A DNA stretch of 64,000 nt from Ornithobacterium rhinotracheale (GCF_004088395.1 NZ_CP035107.1:1-64000); one strand, 5' to 3'. Shown: positions 1-8,758, counted from the first letter of the stretch. The notes: generated from the sequence alone by a model not told the origin. Numbers and translations are program-made.

Positions 1-1
1 T

Positions 2-643
2 ACTACCACATTTGCATTATTCTTTTTAGGTTTTATATCATTCTTTATCTTTGAGTACGATTACACTTTAAGCAATTATGATTTAAAAGGAAAAATCGTT
101 GAATCCATCTTTGGTTCCGTAACACCGCGTACTGCGGGATTCAACACGGTAGATATGGCAAATTTATCTTTCCCTACCTTGATGGTTTATTTCTTGCTCA
201 TGTGGGTAGGAGCTTCGCCAGGATCCACAGGAGGTGGTATCAAAACCAGCACTTTTGCCGTTTCAATCCTTAATTTTATGAGTCTGGCTAAAGGTAAAGA
301 TAGAGTAGAAGCCTTCCGTAGAGAAATCTCTCAAACCTCAATTAAAAGAGCATTTGCAACCATTGTGCTATCCCTATTCGTAATCGGCGTAGCCATTGCC
401 ATTATAGAAAGTGTAGAGCACGACAAGGGCTTACTATCCATCGCATTTGAATGTTTCTCGGCTTACAGCACCGTAGGATTAAGCTTAGGAATCACAGATT
501 CACTTTCAAGCGTTTCAAAAGTAGTGATAATTTGCGTAATGTTCATCGGGCGTGTGAGCATGCTTTCCATCTTGATTGCACTACTTAAAAAAGAAAAATA
601 CAAAGGTTATAAATACCCAACCGAGGATATTTTAATCAACTAA
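2..643 (+). CDS. ktrB: Potassium uptake protein KtrB/TrkH family, C-terminal part (cut by window edge)
   Basis: Integral membrane K+ channel-like subunit that takes up K+ together with the cytoplasmic RCK protein encoded just downstream. The frame is open from base 2, so the start lies outside the window; the Met at 155 is internal. Selectivity-filter-like loops are visible: TPRTAGFNT before that Met, SPGSTGGGIKTST, and SAYSTVGLSLG near the end, each followed by hydrophobic helices. This repeated pore-loop layout is the SKT (Trk/Ktr) superfamily pattern. The partner has a single RCK module, which favours the Ktr type. The gap to ktrA is 36 bp, so co-transcription is likely. Confidence 0.9.
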   Translation, partial: TTTFALFFLGFISFFIFEYDYTLSNYDLKGKIVESIFGSVTPRTAGFNTVDMANLSFPTLMVYFLLMWVGASPGSTGGGIKTSTFAVSILNFMSLAKGKDRVEAFRREISQTSIKRAFATIVLSLFVIGVAIAIIESVEHDKGLLSIAFECFSAYSTVGLSLGITDSLSSVSKVVIICVMFIGRVSMLSILIALLKKEKYKGYKYPTEDILIN

Positions 644-679
644 TATTTAATTTATTTAATACTAAAAAAACATCTTTAT

Positions 680-1363
680 ATGAAATACATAGTGATCGGA
701 CTCGGAGGATTTGGCGCATCGCTCGCGCAATATCTCACCAATATGGGGCACGAGGTAATCGCCATCGACAATCGCATGGAAAAAGTAGATTTTTATAAAG
801 ACAAAATCACCCACACCATCTGTATGGATGCCACCGATTTGCACACACTGGGCGGGCTTCCTATCAAGGATACCGACATGATTGTAGTAGCCATCGGGGA
901 GGAGCACGGTGCCAGTATCATGTGTGCTGCCAACCTTAAAACATTGGGTGCCAAAAAAATCATAGGGCGTGCCATCTCCAGCGTGCACGAAACTGTATTA
1001 CACGCCATTGGAGTAGAAACCATCATTCGCCCAGAAAAAGAATCTGCGCGTAAATGGTCTAAAAAATTAAGCAACAAACACCTCGAAGAAACCTTTGAAC
1101 TAAACAAAGAATATAGTATCACAGAAGTGCGTGTGCCTAAAAAATACGACGGAAAAACCATTGCCGAAGTCGATTTTAGAAACAACTACAACCTAGTGGC
1201 ACTCACAACGGCCAAAGAACGCGAAATCCATTGTCCGCTCGGTGGTCATAGAATGAACAAAGAAGTATATGGTGTAGCACAAAACAACACAGTGCTCCAT
1301 ATGGGAGACATCATCGTGGTGTACGGGAAAAACAGAGATATTGAGAAATTTTTACATTCTTAA
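680..1363 (+). CDS. ktrA: Ktr/Trk potassium uptake regulatory subunit (RCK_N + RCK_C)
   Basis: Cytoplasmic gating subunit of the K+ transporter encoded upstream. Residues 1-130 form an RCK_N Rossmann domain: GLGGFG nucleotide loop at residues 7-12 and an acidic residue ending the second strand (AIDNR). The last ~80 residues (ITEVRVPKKYDGKTIAEVDF, then HMGDIIVVYG) match an RCK_C/TrkA_C domain. Length 227 aa is that of KtrA; classical TrkA has two tandem modules of about 450 aa. Family knowledge says NAD(H) or ATP/ADP binding controls gating. Confidence 0.92.
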   Translation: MKYIVIGLGGFGASLAQYLTNMGHEVIAIDNRMEKVDFYKDKITHTICMDATDLHTLGGLPIKDTDMIVVAIGEEHGASIMCAANLKTLGAKKIIGRAISSVHETVLHAIGVETIIRPEKESARKWSKKLSNKHLEETFELNKEYSITEVRVPKKYDGKTIAEVDFRNNYNLVALTTAKEREIHCPLGGHRMNKEVYGVAQNNTVLHMGDIIVVYGKNRDIEKFLHS

Positions 1364-1517
1364 TATTTTTAGCAATTAAATTTAAAATAATTAAATTTTT
1401 AACTCTCATATTTTAAGTTTAAAAGCATTAAATCATTTTTTAATAGCTGAACATACCGAGAATTAAAATAATTGAAGAAAATCGATTTTTAAGCATTTTT
1501 TCTTTTAATCATTAAAA

Positions 1518-1552
1518 AATAAGCCGTTTTGCAATTGCGAAACGGCTTATTA
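1518..1552. terminator. Bidirectional hairpin after ktrA
   Basis: Perfect 12-bp inverted repeat AATAAGCCGTTT / AAACGGCTTATT around a 10-11 nt loop, with A-rich DNA upstream. It lies about 155 bp beyond the ktrA stop and also just downstream of the minus-strand relic at 1579-1842, so it could serve both directions. Confidence 0.6.
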
Positions 1553-1578
1553 TGTGAATTACAGAACAAGATCAAAAA

Positions 1579-1842
1579 TTATTTAATAACATACGAGAAA
1601 TTTAAATTAAGTGTAGGATACACCAAATGCTCACTTGTTTTCAAATCTCTTCCATATCCAATTCCCACTTGATAATTAAACAAGAATTTTTATCCCAACG
1701 GAACTTGTTGCCCAAAACGCACATCTGTAAGCCAGGTAGGATTAGTATATTCTTTATTACCATTGTTATTCCACTTAGTTTGAAGTCCCAAAAAACTACC
1801 TGCATTATTTACCAACGAACGGCCTTTTGTAGCTCTTTATAA
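1579..1842 (-). pseudogene. Decayed outer-membrane beta-barrel protein, C-terminal fragment
   Basis: Read on the minus strand, this stretch encodes about 85 residues in one frame, interrupted by one TAA (after the words QQVPLG). It ends in LNLNFSYVIK-stop, with alternating hydrophobic/aromatic strands (WLTDVRFGQQ, FNYQVGIGYG) typical of the last strands of a Bacteroidota OM barrel. No start codon or signal peptide remains. The 5' side is cut next to the IS-end relic at 1845-1867. The plus-strand ORF across the same bases is a shadow. I infer an IS-mediated deletion followed by drift; family assignment beyond 'barrel' is not possible. Confidence 0.55.
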
Positions 1843-1844
1843 GG

Positions 1845-1867
1845 ATTTTACATTTTTTTATTTAGGA
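1845..1867. repeat. 23-bp relic shared with the IS4-type remnant at 12.8 kb
   Basis: The string TTTTACATTTTTTTATTTAG plus GAC occurs here and again at about 12827-12849, just 3' of the decayed IS4-family transposase. It is most simply explained as the surviving outer end of a copy of that IS. Between it and the terminator at 1930 lies a short open stretch ending RQHIPNLDD-stop at about 1924, which I do not recognise. Confidence 0.4.
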
Positions 1868-1929
1868 CAGGATTGAAAAAGAATGGAATATTATTAGGCA
1901 ACATATTCCAAATTTAGACGATTAAAAAC

Positions 1930-1961
1930 AAAACCCCCACAATTGGAATTGTGGGGGTTTT
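1930..1961. terminator. Strong bidirectional terminator downstream of manC
   Basis: Perfect 15-bp inverted repeat AAAACCCCCACAATT / AATTGTGGGGGTTTT with a 2-nt loop, giving an A-tract and a T-tract on either side. It lies 20 bp from the manC stop (minus strand). Almost the same hairpin sits at 13023-13055 downstream of rnr. Confidence 0.75.
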
Positions 1962-1982
1962 ATTTATCTAAAAAATTCTATT

Positions 1983-3074
1983 TTAAACGAATTTTTCTTT
2001 TTTATTTAGTTTTAAATCCGTTACATAGGATTTAATTTCTTGGCTATTCTTAATAGGAGAAATCAAAAGTGCCTGCGGCGTATCCACCACAATGTAATCC
2101 TCCAAGCCATCTACAACTACTAATTTCTCTTGGGGGGCAAAAATAATGTTGTTTTTCGCTTGATAGGTAAATACATTTTTGCTCGAAAAAGCGTTTCCAT
2201 CTTTATCCTTCTCGGTATTTTCATACAAGGAGAGCCAAGTGCCTAAATCGCTCCAACCAAATTCTGAGGGGATTACATACACATTTTGCTCTTTTTCCAT
2301 AATGGCCACATCTACGGAGATTTGCTGCAAAGTGGGATAAAGTTGCTTAATTTCCTTGGCTTCTTTCTCTGTATTTAGCGTATTTTCCACCGCTTGGAAG
2401 GCGTGGTACATCTCTGGCATATGCTCCTCAAAGGAGTGTAGAATATCCTTAGCACTCCATATAAAAATTCCGCTATTCCACAAGAAATCTCCCGATTGTA
2501 AAAATTGCTTGGCTAGCTCTAAATTAGGCTTTTCTGTAAAAGTTTTTACTTTCTTAACCTCGCCTTGGTCTTGGGCATTGTACTGAATGTATCCATAGCC
2601 CGTATCGGGGCGCGTAGGCTGAATGCCTAAAGTGTATAATCCATGATTTTTCGCTGAATTTTCAAGTGCAGTGAGTGCAATTTCAGTAAACTTTGGTTCG
2701 TTTAGAATCAAATGATCCGACGGACAAACTAAAATTTCTGCCTCAGGATTGCGCTTATAAATCTTATAAGCGGTATAAATGGCGCAAGGGGCAGTATTCA
2801 TACCCACAGGCTCTGCCACGATATTCTCCGGCGAAATCTTGGGCAATTGCTCTTGCACTAAATCGGTGTATTTTTGGTCGGTAATGACATAAATGTTTTC
2901 GGGTAAACATAAGTTTAGTAATCGATCAAAAGTCTGCTGAATTAAAGTTTTTCCTGTGCCTAAAACATCGTGAAATTGTTTAGGGTTGCTCGTAGTACTC
3001 ATAGGCCAAAAGCGTGAACCCACACCGCCTGCCATAATTACGCAATAGATATTTTTTTTATCCAATGTTTCCAT
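1983..3074 (-). CDS. manC: Mannose-1-phosphate guanylyltransferase
   Basis: Makes GDP-mannose from mannose-1-phosphate and GTP for polysaccharide synthesis. The N-terminal nucleotidyltransferase signature GGVGSRFWPMS starts at about residue 17, and the sugar-binding motif FTEKP is near residue 180. At 363 aa it is the single-domain form without the C-terminal phosphomannose isomerase cupin found in longer type II enzymes. The ATG at 3074 is followed by a short leader METLDKKN. The SprT-like gene ends 3 bp upstream, so the two are probably co-transcribed. Confidence 0.9.
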   Translation of the reverse strand: METLDKKNIYCVIMAGGVGSRFWPMSTTSNPKQFHDVLGTGKTLIQQTFDRLLNLCLPENIYVITDQKYTDLVQEQLPKISPENIVAEPVGMNTAPCAIYTAYKIYKRNPEAEILVCPSDHLILNEPKFTEIALTALENSAKNHGLYTLGIQPTRPDTGYGYIQYNAQDQGEVKKVKTFTEKPNLELAKQFLQSGDFLWNSGIFIWSAKDILHSFEEHMPEMYHAFQAVENTLNTEKEAKEIKQLYPTLQQISVDVAIMEKEQNVYVIPSEFGWSDLGTWLSLYENTEKDKDGNAFSSKNVFTYQAKNNIIFAPQEKLVVVDGLEDYIVVDTPQALLISPIKNSQEIKSYVTDLKLNKKEKFV

Positions 3075-3077
3075 AGA

Positions 3078-3674
3078 TTAATTAATTTTTCTATATTCTT
3101 TTATAGGTGCCAATTCATGAATTAAATAGTTTTTTCCAGATGATAATTCTGTGCAAATATATCTAACTCTTTTAAGCTCTCCTTTTTTAAAAATTTTATT
3201 ATTCAAAGCAAAAATAGTACCTTTTGGCAAATCTTTTAAAAATATAGTATCCTCCTGCTTTTCTTCTTGGCTAAAATACGCTACAAATGGCGAAAAGGCA
3301 TAGAAATTTGCCTTCGGATTTTTGATATACTCCCTCATTATAGGCTGTAAATCCTTGGGGTATAGGTGTAAAGTTTCTTGCAACAGAGTGGCAAAAGTGC
3401 TTTTCCATTCCTTACCGTGCGGACTGATTTTAAAGCCATAGCGGGCGAAGCTATGCATATGCGCTATCTCGTGCGTGAGCGTGAGCAGAAAAAGGTGCGG
3501 GCTCAAATCTTTATTGATAGTAATCTGGTGCCCTCTCGGGATTTTTCTATAATCGCCTAGCTTGGATTTTCGATTATTTTTCACTTTTAGGAGCAGCGGG
3601 TAGCCACTAATCCATTGCGCTATATGGGGTAATGATGCTTCGGGTATAAATTTTTTTAAACCTTGTACGGGCAT
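3078..3674 (-). CDS. SprT-like zinc metalloprotease domain protein
   Basis: Small putative metalloprotease. The zinc motif HEIAH lies at residues 68-72, followed by SPHGKEW, where SprT/Spartan proteins carry a further His ligand. The N-terminal part (LKKFIPEASLPHIAQW) is the usual Bacteroidota lead-in to the SprT fold. The C-terminal ~50 residues look like a small beta domain (FALNNKIFKKGELKRVRY) without an obvious Cys4 zinc ribbon. The substrate is unknown; eukaryotic Spartan cleaves DNA-protein crosslinks, but that should not be assumed here. Confidence 0.8.
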   Translation of the reverse strand: MPVQGLKKFIPEASLPHIAQWISGYPLLLKVKNNRKSKLGDYRKIPRGHQITINKDLSPHLFLLTLTHEIAHMHSFARYGFKISPHGKEWKSTFATLLQETLHLYPKDLQPIMREYIKNPKANFYAFSPFVAYFSQEEKQEDTIFLKDLPKGTIFALNNKIFKKGELKRVRYICTELSSGKNYLIHELAPIKEYRKIN

Positions 3675-3711
3675 TTTGTATTAAAATTAAAGGGAGGAGC
3701 GGGCGTTTTTT

Positions 3712-4482
3712 TTAATCCTTTTGCCTTTGCAAAACTTCGCGCACGCGCTTCATTAAATCGGAGCTATATACAAAATCGGAAACGCTATTATTATCTGTAA
3801 AAAGGATTTCCTTATTTGTGCCTTCCCAAGCTTTAAGCCCATCTTTTAGAAAGAGGATTTTTTCGCCAATTTCCATCACGGAATTCATATCGTGGGAGTT
3901 TATCACGGTGGTGATATCAAATTCTCGGGTAAGTTTCTGTATCAATTGGTCGATAACGATGGCCGTCTGCGGGTCTAGCCCTGAGTTTGGCTCATCACAA
4001 AAGAGGTATTTTGGCTTATTGACTACGGCACGGGCGATGGCGACGCGTTTTTGCATACCGCCAGATATTTCAGAGGGCATTTTTTTGAAGGCATCTTCCT
4101 CTATATTAACTTTTTCTAGTATCATATGCACGCGCTCGTTCATCTCTTTTAGGGAGAGGTCGGTATACATTTCTAGGGGGAATCGCACATTTTCCTCCAC
4201 TGTCATAAAATCGAAAAGGGCGCTGTACTGGAATACGGTGCCTATGTGTTTTCGGCGCTCGTGCCGTTGTTTAGAGGTTATGTTTTTGGTGGAAATATCT
4301 TCGTAAATGATTTCTCCGCTGGTGGGCTCAAAAAGGCCTAAAATGCATTTGAAGAATACAGTCTTCCCTGCGCCACTGGCGCCTATGATTAGGCTTGTTT
4401 TTCCTTTTTCAAAGGTGGTGGAAATGCCTTTTAATACTTCCTTATCTCCAAAGCTTTTTTTAAGATTTTTAACTTCAATCAT
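3712..4482 (-). CDS. mlaF: ABC transporter ATPase, MlaF-type
   Basis: ATPase of an Mla/Mce-type phospholipid transporter. Walker A GASGAGKT, signature SGGMQKR and Walker B YLFCDEPNSGLDP are all present. The start chosen is the ATG at 4482 (MIEVKNLKKSFG), because it overlaps the stop of the upstream permease gene as ATGA, a classic translational coupling. The open frame extends 18 codons upstream to 4536, but that would run through the end of mlaE. It acts at the inner membrane with MlaE; no MCE-domain gene is visible nearby. Confidence 0.88.
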   Translation of the reverse strand: MIEVKNLKKSFGDKEVLKGISTTFEKGKTSLIIGASGAGKTVFFKCILGLFEPTSGEIIYEDISTKNITSKQRHERRKHIGTVFQYSALFDFMTVEENVRFPLEMYTDLSLKEMNERVHMILEKVNIEEDAFKKMPSEISGGMQKRVAIARAVVNKPKYLFCDEPNSGLDPQTAIVIDQLIQKLTREFDITTVINSHDMNSVMEIGEKILFLKDGLKAWEGTNKEILFTDNNSVSDFVYSSDLMKRVREVLQRQKD

Positions 4483-5249
4483 AATAAAATATTGGTAAGG
4501 ATTAGGTTGGTAATGATTAATATGATGCAAGTCCACACTACTGCCTTGGTGCTTGAGCGCCCCACTTCTAGCGAGCCGCCTTTTACATTGTACCCATAAA
4601 AGGCTGGTACGGTGGCGATGATAAAGGCAAAAACTTCCATCTTGATAAAGCTATAAGCAAAGAACCAATTATCAAAATTCTTCTGCAAGCCTGCTACGAA
4701 ATCCACTGTGGACCACATACCTGATAAATCTCCAATCAGATACCCGCCAAAGAGGCACATACTGATGGATATCATCAATAAAATGGGGTAGAATAAAAGC
4801 GAGGCGATGATTTTGGGCAGGATTAGAAACGAGGCGGAATTTACCCCCATTACTTCAAGGGCATCTATCTGCTCTGTGGCACGCATAGTGCCTATGCTGG
4901 AGGCTATGTAGGAGCCTACTTTTCCGGCCAAGATGATGCAAATGATGGTGGAGGAGAATTCTAAAACTACTACTACCTTAGTGGCATAGCCCACATAGCT
5001 GTCTGGTATGGGCATTTCGGCGCTCTTAAAGTTTTGGTACAGCTGAATGGCTAATACCGCGCCCATAAAAATGGAGAGTATGGCTACCAAGCCCACGGAG
5101 TTCACCCCTAAATCGTATAGCTCTCTTATGATTAATTTACGATACACCTTTGTTTTTTTCGGTTTTTTAATCACCTCAAACAAAAGCTCAAAGTATTTAC
5201 CAATATTGGTGAGGTATGTTTCTAATACGCTAAACATAATATGGGGCAA
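4479..5249 (-). CDS. mlaE: ABC transporter permease, MlaE family
   Basis: Inner-membrane permease of the MlaE/YrbE family (DUF140), partner of the ATPase encoded by the next gene. At 256 aa it has the usual length. It shows an N-terminal amphipathic segment, then about five hydrophobic helices (for example SVGLVAILSIFMGAVLAIQL and SFLILPKIIASLLFYPILL). The motif IGTMRATEQIDALEVMGVNS is the cytoplasmic loop typical of the family. Its stop overlaps the mlaF start by 4 nt. Confidence 0.88.
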   Translation of the reverse strand: MPHIMFSVLETYLTNIGKYFELLFEVIKKPKKTKVYRKLIIRELYDLGVNSVGLVAILSIFMGAVLAIQLYQNFKSAEMPIPDSYVGYATKVVVVLEFSSTIICIILAGKVGSYIASSIGTMRATEQIDALEVMGVNSASFLILPKIIASLLFYPILLMISISMCLFGGYLIGDLSGMWSTVDFVAGLQKNFDNWFFAYSFIKMEVFAFIIATVPAFYGYNVKGGSLEVGRSSTKAVVWTCIILIITNLILTNILL

Positions 5250-5282
5250 AATTATTGCATTTGGCTGAGTTTACAAAATAAA

Positions 5283-5312
5283 AAAAGAGCAAGACTCTCG
5301 GCCTTGCTCTTT
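5283..5312 (-). terminator. Terminator after the DUF4488 gene pair
   Basis: Inverted repeat AAAGAGCAAG / CTTGCTCTTT with a 9-10 nt loop. Read on the minus strand it is followed by a T-rich run, a few bases beyond the stop of the 5319-5804 gene. Confidence 0.6.
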
Positions 5313-5318
5313 GATTTT

Positions 5319-5804
5319 TTAAAATATTAAATTCGTTTTCTTTGACATATCCTTGAAGCTTACCCTGCGCCAAATCTCTGGTATCCAAACTTTATTCTCA
5401 TTTCGATACTCCTGAACGATTGTATCGTCTCCTTCTATTTTTTTATAGCGCAACTCAGAATTTGTATTAGAGAAACTAGGATTCATAGCGTGCTTAATGA
5501 TATGCTCTGTAAACTGGCCATCATCTTGAATTTTATAAGTGCCATATTGCAAAATAACAGGAATCTGAACCGCCCCATTATTCTGAGGAACAATCATAAA
5601 GGTATAGAAAGTACCATCGGGGTTAATCACCTTGTAATTGCCAGAGGGTCTCAATATTTTATTACCTTCTGAATTTTTTAACAAAAAACACTGTTGCCAA
5701 AATCCCACTAAATCTGTGCTTTCAGGAATATGTTTAGGTGCTTCTTGAGCATTTAACATTATTCCAAACACTGCTACAAAAACAAAAAATATTTTTTTCA
5801 TCAT
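5319..5804 (-). CDS. Secreted DUF4488-family protein
   Basis: 161 aa with a Sec signal peptide (MMKKIFFVFVAVFGIMLNAQ; cleavage probably after NAQ). The mature part has the DUF4488 pattern: LVGFWQQ, then GNYKVINPDGTFYTF, a GTYKI strand and WIPEIWRRV near the end, suggesting a lipocalin-like beta fold. It is a tandem paralogue of the gene at 5813-6262, 8 bp apart. Function unknown. Confidence 0.75.
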   Translation of the reverse strand: MMKKIFFVFVAVFGIMLNAQEAPKHIPESTDLVGFWQQCFLLKNSEGNKILRPSGNYKVINPDGTFYTFMIVPQNNGAVQIPVILQYGTYKIQDDGQFTEHIIKHAMNPSFSNTNSELRYKKIEGDDTIVQEYRNENKVWIPEIWRRVSFKDMSKKTNLIF

Positions 5805-5812
5805 TAAATTAT

Positions 5813-6262
5813 TTAAAATTCTTTCATAAAGCTATCTTTTTTAGGCATCGTGATTCTTTTCCAAATTTCTGGTACCCATCTATCATTATTTTCTGCCTTA
5901 AATGATTGTAACAAAGTATTTTCATCTTGCATTTTATATCTTAAAATACTACCAGATTTATCAAATTTAGGCGAAATATGGGAAATCATTTTCTCGGTAA
6001 AAGTACTATCACTCGTAATTTTATAAGTTCCATAACCTGTTAAGGTTGTTTTATTTTTCCCAATAAAAACCAAGGAAAATGTACCATCAGGCGTTATGAT
6101 TTTATAATTTCCTGTTTTTAAATAATTTCCATTTGATATGGGATAAACATGTTCCCATATTCCCACCAAATTTTTACTTTCTGCTATGTGATTTTGTGCA
6201 AAAGAAATTACTAAAAAATTTAACAAAGCTAAAATGCTTATTTTCTTAATCATATGATGCAT
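5813..6262 (-). CDS. Secreted DUF4488-family protein, paralogue
   Basis: 149 aa; the signal peptide (KISILALLNFLVISFAQ) is followed by LVGIWEHV, GNYKIITPDGTFSL, GYGTYKITSDSTF and WVPEIWKRI, the same order of motifs as in the downstream neighbour. This indicates a tandem duplication. Translation may start at residue 1 or at the Met at residue 4. About 100 bp of AT-rich DNA separates it from rarA, so the pair probably has its own promoter. Function unknown. Confidence 0.72.
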   Translation of the reverse strand: MHHMIKKISILALLNFLVISFAQNHIAESKNLVGIWEHVYPISNGNYLKTGNYKIITPDGTFSLVFIGKNKTTLTGYGTYKITSDSTFTEKMISHISPKFDKSGSILRYKMQDENTLLQSFKAENNDRWVPEIWKRITMPKKDSFMKEF

Positions 6263-6359
6263 ATTTTCAACTTTTAATCAAATTTAAATATTCCATTTCA
6301 CATAATTATTATGATTTTATTCATATTTCATTCAAGAATAATAGATTAAACATTCCGCT

Positions 6360-7640
6360 TTAATAATCGTATTTATCGCCCCAGCGATTTTTTAAATTTT
6401 GTCGGTCTATATTTTCGCGCTTATTATCGGCAGGAGCGTATAGTGTGGTGCCGCTTAAATCCTCGGGCAAGTATTCTTGTTGCACAAAATGCCCTTGGTA
6501 ATCGTGGGCATATTTATACTCCTTTCCATAATCTAAATCCTTGATCAGCTTAGTAGGAGCGTTTCTTAAATGCAGAGGCACGGGCAAATCGCCTGTTTTC
6601 TGCACTAAATCTAATGCTTGATTAATGGCATTATAGGTGGAATTGCTCTTGGGCGAATTGGCTAAATACACCGCACACTGCGATAAGATGATGCGTGCCT
6701 CGGGGTAGCCAATGGTGCTAACGGCCTGAAAGGCACTATTGGCAAGCATCAGGGCATTTGGATTGGCATTGCCTATATCCTCGGAAGCTAAAATAAGTAA
6801 TCGGCGTGCAATGAATTTTAAATCTTCGCCCCCAGCAATCATGCGAGCAAGCCAATAAACGGCGGCATTGGGGTCTGAGCCACGAATGGATTTGATAAAG
6901 GCAGAGATGATATCATAATGTTGCTCGCCCGTTTTATCGTATCTTGAAATGTTTTGCTGAATGCACTTTTGCACCAAATCATTGGTAATTACTATTTCAG
7001 TTTCATCGCCCACACTATGAATTACCAATTCCAGCCCATTGAGCACTTTTCTAGCATCGCCACCAGAATAGCGCAAAAGCGCATCGGTTTCTTTAAGGCT
7101 AATATTTTTAGTTTTAAGCAAAGCATCATGCTGAATGGCGTTTTGCATCAATTCTTCCAAATCTTTCCGGTCTAGTGCCTTTAAAGTATATACTTGGCAA
7201 CGGGAGAGCAAGGCAGGTACCACTTCAAAACTTGGATTCTCAGTTGTGGCACCAATGAGCGTGATATAACCCTTTTCCACCGCTCCCAAAAGCGAATCCT
7301 GCTGTGATTTATTAAATCTATGCACCTCATCTATAAACAGAATGGGATTTTTCTCGCTGGAGAAAAGCGTTTTCTTTTTAGCTTGTTCTATCACTTCGCG
7401 CACCTCCTTAACTCCTGCATTAATGGCACTCAGCGTGTAAAATTCCCTGCCAGATAATTCCGCTAAGAGCTGCGCTAGCGTAGTCTTTCCCGTACCAGGT
7501 GGTCCCCACAAAATCATAGAAGCCAGCAAACCATTGTCCAGCATTACTTTGATGGGCGCATTATCGCCTACCAAATGCTTCTGGTTCACATATTGCTCAA
7601 GTGTTTTAGGACGCATGCGTTCGGCAAGGGGCGTATTCAT
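6360..7640 (-). CDS. rarA: Replication-associated recombination protein A (AAA+ ATPase)
   Basis: RarA/MgsA clamp-loader-like ATPase acting at stalled replication forks. Walker A GPPGTGKT lies at residues 46-53, Walker B FIDEVHRF near residue 105, sensor/arginine finger ATTENPSFEV and SRCQVY follow. The C-terminal half has the RarA-specific region (DPNAAVYWLARM, then the tetramerisation part with YGKEYKYAHDY). 426 aa is normal. The minus-strand gene faces away from rpiB across a 600-bp gap. Confidence 0.93.
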   Translation of the reverse strand: MNTPLAERMRPKTLEQYVNQKHLVGDNAPIKVMLDNGLLASMILWGPPGTGKTTLAQLLAELSGREFYTLSAINAGVKEVREVIEQAKKKTLFSSEKNPILFIDEVHRFNKSQQDSLLGAVEKGYITLIGATTENPSFEVVPALLSRCQVYTLKALDRKDLEELMQNAIQHDALLKTKNISLKETDALLRYSGGDARKVLNGLELVIHSVGDETEIVITNDLVQKCIQQNISRYDKTGEQHYDIISAFIKSIRGSDPNAAVYWLARMIAGGEDLKFIARRLLILASEDIGNANPNALMLANSAFQAVSTIGYPEARIILSQCAVYLANSPKSNSTYNAINQALDLVQKTGDLPVPLHLRNAPTKLIKDLDYGKEYKYAHDYQGHFVQQEYLPEDLSGTTLYAPADNKRENIDRQNLKNRWGDKYDY

Positions 7641-8154
7641 TGTGGAAAGTGTTATTAATTAAACGATGTAAAATTGCACATTTTTACGGAATTTTACCGC
7701 ATAATTTGCTACGAAGATTTTAAGGCAGAGGGAAAACAGCAATTGGGGAAAGAAGAAATAGTTTTTCACAATTTTCAAAATATACTATATAATATATCTT
7801 CTCTTTAAAATTTTTAAAAAAAGAAATTCTTTTATTATTATCCCTGTGGAAATGTGGAAAACTTGTGCCCAAACCTTTATACCAAAATCTATTTTATACA
7901 AGTTTTTAAGAGAATAAAGGATTGTATTTTAAGCCATTTGAAAACTTATCAACAAACTAACAAATAAGGCAAATCGCTACATTCAAAAATCAAAAAAGCC
8001 GTGCCGAAGTATTGAAATAGAGTTGAAAATTTTACAATAGAAAATGAAAAATAAATTTGGAAATTATTCCTTAGCTTTGCTATTGTAATTTATTTGAAGA
8101 AATACAAGAGAAATCTTTCATTTTTTATCCACTTTAATCAAAAAGTAATTAACA
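7641..8154. other. AT-rich divergent intergenic region with DnaA-box-like words
   Basis: Gene-free gap between divergent rarA and rpiB. A very AT-rich stretch (7770-7840) is followed by words one mismatch from the DnaA box TTATCCACA: TGTGGAAAA at 7853-7861 (reverse orientation), TTATCAACA at 7946-7954 and TTATCCACT at 8125-8133. A weaker TGTGGAAAT lies at 7845. A TAGCTTTG word at 8072-8079 fits the -7 element TAnnTTTG, but I see no TTG at the right distance. A replication-origin or DnaA-regulated role is only a hypothesis. Confidence 0.3.
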
Positions 8155-8241
8155 ATGGAGCGATTTTTTAAAAACCTTGAAGACGAATATTTTACACCAA
8201 AAATGGAAATTACTAATGTTGAAAACTATATAAAACTATGA
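8155..8241 (+). CDS. 28-codon small ORF overlapping the rpiB start
   Basis: ATG at 8155 opens a 28-residue frame (MERFFKNLEDEY...) that ends in TGA overlapping the rpiB ATG as ATGA. The overlap suggests a translated leader coupled to rpiB. It has no recognisable domain and could be chance; it is rich in charged and aromatic residues. Confidence 0.3.
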   Translation: MERFFKNLEDEYFTPKMEITNVENYIKL

Positions 8242-8672
8242 AAATTGCTATCGGTTCAGACCACGCAGGCTATGATTTAAAAGAGAAAATTAAACAATAC
8301 TTAGCCGAAAAAAAGATTGAAATTCAAGATTTTGGAGCCTTTTCCACAGATTCTGTGGACTATCCCGATTTTGCCCACCCCACTGCCAACGCTGTGGAAA
8401 ACCACCAAGCCGATTTAGGCATTTTGCTTTGCGGAAGCGGAAACGGCATTGCTATGACGGCCAATAAGCACCAAGGCATTCGTGCTGCCATCAGCTGGAA
8501 TCCTGAATTGGCAGAGCTCGCACGCCAGCACAATGATGCCAATATTTTGGTATTGCCCGCGCGTTTCATCTCAGAGGAATTGGGCTTAGAGATTGTAGAT
8601 GCCTTTCTCAACGCTAGTTTTGAAGGAGGGCGCCACCAGCGCAGAGTGGAGAAAATAGCTTGTGGCAAATAA
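8238..8672 (+). CDS. rpiB: Ribose-5-phosphate isomerase B
   Basis: Interconverts ribose-5-phosphate and ribulose-5-phosphate in the pentose phosphate pathway. The RpiB/LacAB signature starts at residue 1 (MKIAIGSDHAGYDLKEKI), and LCGSGNGIAMTANK carries the catalytic Cys and phosphate loop. 144 aa is normal. The stop is followed after about 85 bp by the remains of trmN6. Confidence 0.93.
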   Translation: MKIAIGSDHAGYDLKEKIKQYLAEKKIEIQDFGAFSTDSVDYPDFAHPTANAVENHQADLGILLCGSGNGIAMTANKHQGIRAAISWNPELAELARQHNDANILVLPARFISEELGLEIVDAFLNASFEGGRHQRRVEKIACGK

Positions 8673-8758
8673 ATTTATACTTAATTTTTAAAGAAAAATG
8701 ATTCTGAAAAAAAAGTTTTTTGGAATCATTTTTTATGCCTAAAAGTCTATTTACAACA

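Noticed and set aside
1627-1842. Plus-strand 71-aa ORF
   Set aside because: Opposite strand of a decayed OM protein fragment; composition looks non-coding.
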